This document shows, one piece after another, positions 63,350 through 64,000 of a stretch of DNA of 64,000 nucleotides. Where the stretch lies: NCBI RefSeq assembly GCF_037126285.1, contig NZ_CP147012.1, forward strand, positions 3,556,676 through 3,620,675, in the 5' to 3' direction. The notes beneath the pieces are model-generated. The model was not told where the DNA came from and ran no database searches. It saw nothing but the letters and a program-made list of their open reading frames with translations. The translations under genes were made by a program, and so were the position numbers. The first letter of the stretch is position 1. The number at the start of each line of letters is the position of its first letter. The stretch comes from Bernardetia sp. MNP-M8 (GTDB lineage Bacteria; Bacteroidota; Bacteroidia; Cytophagales; Bernardetiaceae).

Positions 63350-64000
63350 ATGATAAAATATATTATTTTGACTCTTCTGTTTTTGCTCAAAATATCTTTT
63401 CTTTTTGGGCAAAATGAAGATTCACTTTTTCATGTCATTACTAAAAAACATGAGAATACTCCTTATTATACGATTATAAAAGGCGACCTAAATACTCACA
63501 TTAAGGATGAATACAAGAAAGATATAGTATATAGTTATGAATTTATCCAACGAAAGCATAAAAATAAAATTTTTGTGTTTCTTATATTATCTTCATATGG
63601 ACTTAATAAGTATTATAGATATTATTCTTCTAAAAATAAAACAGATAAGCACTTTTCTATTATTGATAAAAATGAGGATAGATATTGGCACAATATTGAA
63701 CTAATGGATTTGAATAATGATAATATACGAGAAATAGCTATCTATTATGAACATAGTTATCCTTGTAATTACAAAGAAATATACAATTTTTCTGTTGATT
63801 CTATTGCTCCTGCTATTCTACAAAGACCTTATGATGGTGGAGTATTGGTTTGTATTGATACTACTAAAAATCTTTATTTTAACATAGAAAGAATGAATGG
63901 ACGTGGCATGTGGGATTCAGAATTATTTGTTATCAATAAAGATTTTTCAAAAGGAAACGTTTTAGCGAAAGCTAGTTGGGACGATGCTTTTTGTAGTTAT
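63350..64000 (+). CDS. Secreted protein of unknown function, cut by window end
   Basis: 217 codons are open from the ATG at 63350 to the edge. A hydrophobic signal peptide (MIKYIILTLLFLLKISFLFG, ending near GQ) is followed by a basic, Tyr- and Asn-rich sequence with segments such as DLNNDNIREIAIYYEH, a pattern seen in secreted proteins of VCBS-like type (D-L-N-x-D). No reliable family. The C-terminus is missing, so any sorting domain cannot be judged. Confidence 0.7.
   Translation, partial: MIKYIILTLLFLLKISFLFGQNEDSLFHVITKKHENTPYYTIIKGDLNTHIKDEYKKDIVYSYEFIQRKHKNKIFVFLILSSYGLNKYYRYYSSKNKTDKHFSIIDKNEDRYWHNIELMDLNNDNIREIAIYYEHSYPCNYKEIYNFSVDSIAPAILQRPYDGGVLVCIDTTKNLYFNIERMNGRGMWDSELFVINKDFSKGNVLAKASWDDAFCSY

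Noticed and set aside
1-64000. tRNA, rRNA or riboswitch genes
   Set aside because: No cloverleaf-like GC-rich stretch, rRNA-like sequence or recognised riboswitch core was seen by reading; a covariance-model scan would be needed to exclude small RNAs.

Overview
The window looks like chromosomal DNA of a low-GC, gliding-type member of the Bacteroidota, most likely order Cytophagales. The evidence is: three large proteins with type IX secretion (T9SS) C-terminal sorting domains, an orphan GldN-like T9SS/gliding protein, many OmpA and beta-barrel outer-membrane proteins, a SusC-like TonB receptor with an N-terminal carboxypeptidase-regulatory domain, and promoters of the Bacteroidota type (TTG, about 20 bases, TAnnTTTG). 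Family Bernardetiaceae is possible, but this is only an impression from protein style. I saw no rRNA, tRNA, CRISPR array, prophage or complete insertion sequence.

Layout. 1-1.6 kb: two tandem secreted paralogs, the first cut by the window edge. 1.7-3.4 kb: cysS with its own promoter. 3.6-8.6 kb: OmpA-type envelope protein, a small methyltransferase bracketed by palindromic repeats, and two secreted proteins of unknown role. 8.8-22 kb: two giant T9SS-exported mosaic proteins (2393 and 1870 aa). 22.3-29.6 kb: alanine racemase, TonB receptor, SpoIIE-type phosphatase, and a TPR protein with a kinase-like phosphoacceptor helix but no ATPase domain. 29.8-34.1 kb: thrA and thrB with a PIN-toxin/antitoxin pair between them. 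34.3-41.9 kb: paired membrane zinc-finger proteins, GldN-like protein, three lipoproteins, DinB, and an FAD oxidoreductase. 42.2-47.6 kb: propeller-OmpA fusion, a small porin and a T9SS subtilase. 48-54.4 kb: membrane spermidine-synthase-like protein, MATE exporter, CPA2 antiporter, CPBP protease. 54.6-56.9 kb: a BlaI/M56 (BlaR1-like) signalling pair with a readable promoter and two operators. 57-64 kb: LolD-like ATPase, TrhO, MlaE-like permease, methyltransferase, a Cys/Met transsulfuration enzyme, and a truncated secreted protein.

The coding content is mostly housekeeping and envelope functions. The more unusual layer is intergenic. There are at least five families of short palindromic or terminal-inverted-repeat elements. 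The clearest is a 143-bp MITE-like element in three near-identical copies (8654, 37993, 59087), each carrying a perfect 46-bp palindrome. Others are a 137-bp element with 8-bp near-perfect flanking duplications at a stop codon, and a compound palindrome present in both orientations. Several apparent gene starts were moved downstream because a promoter or repeat lies over the longer start.
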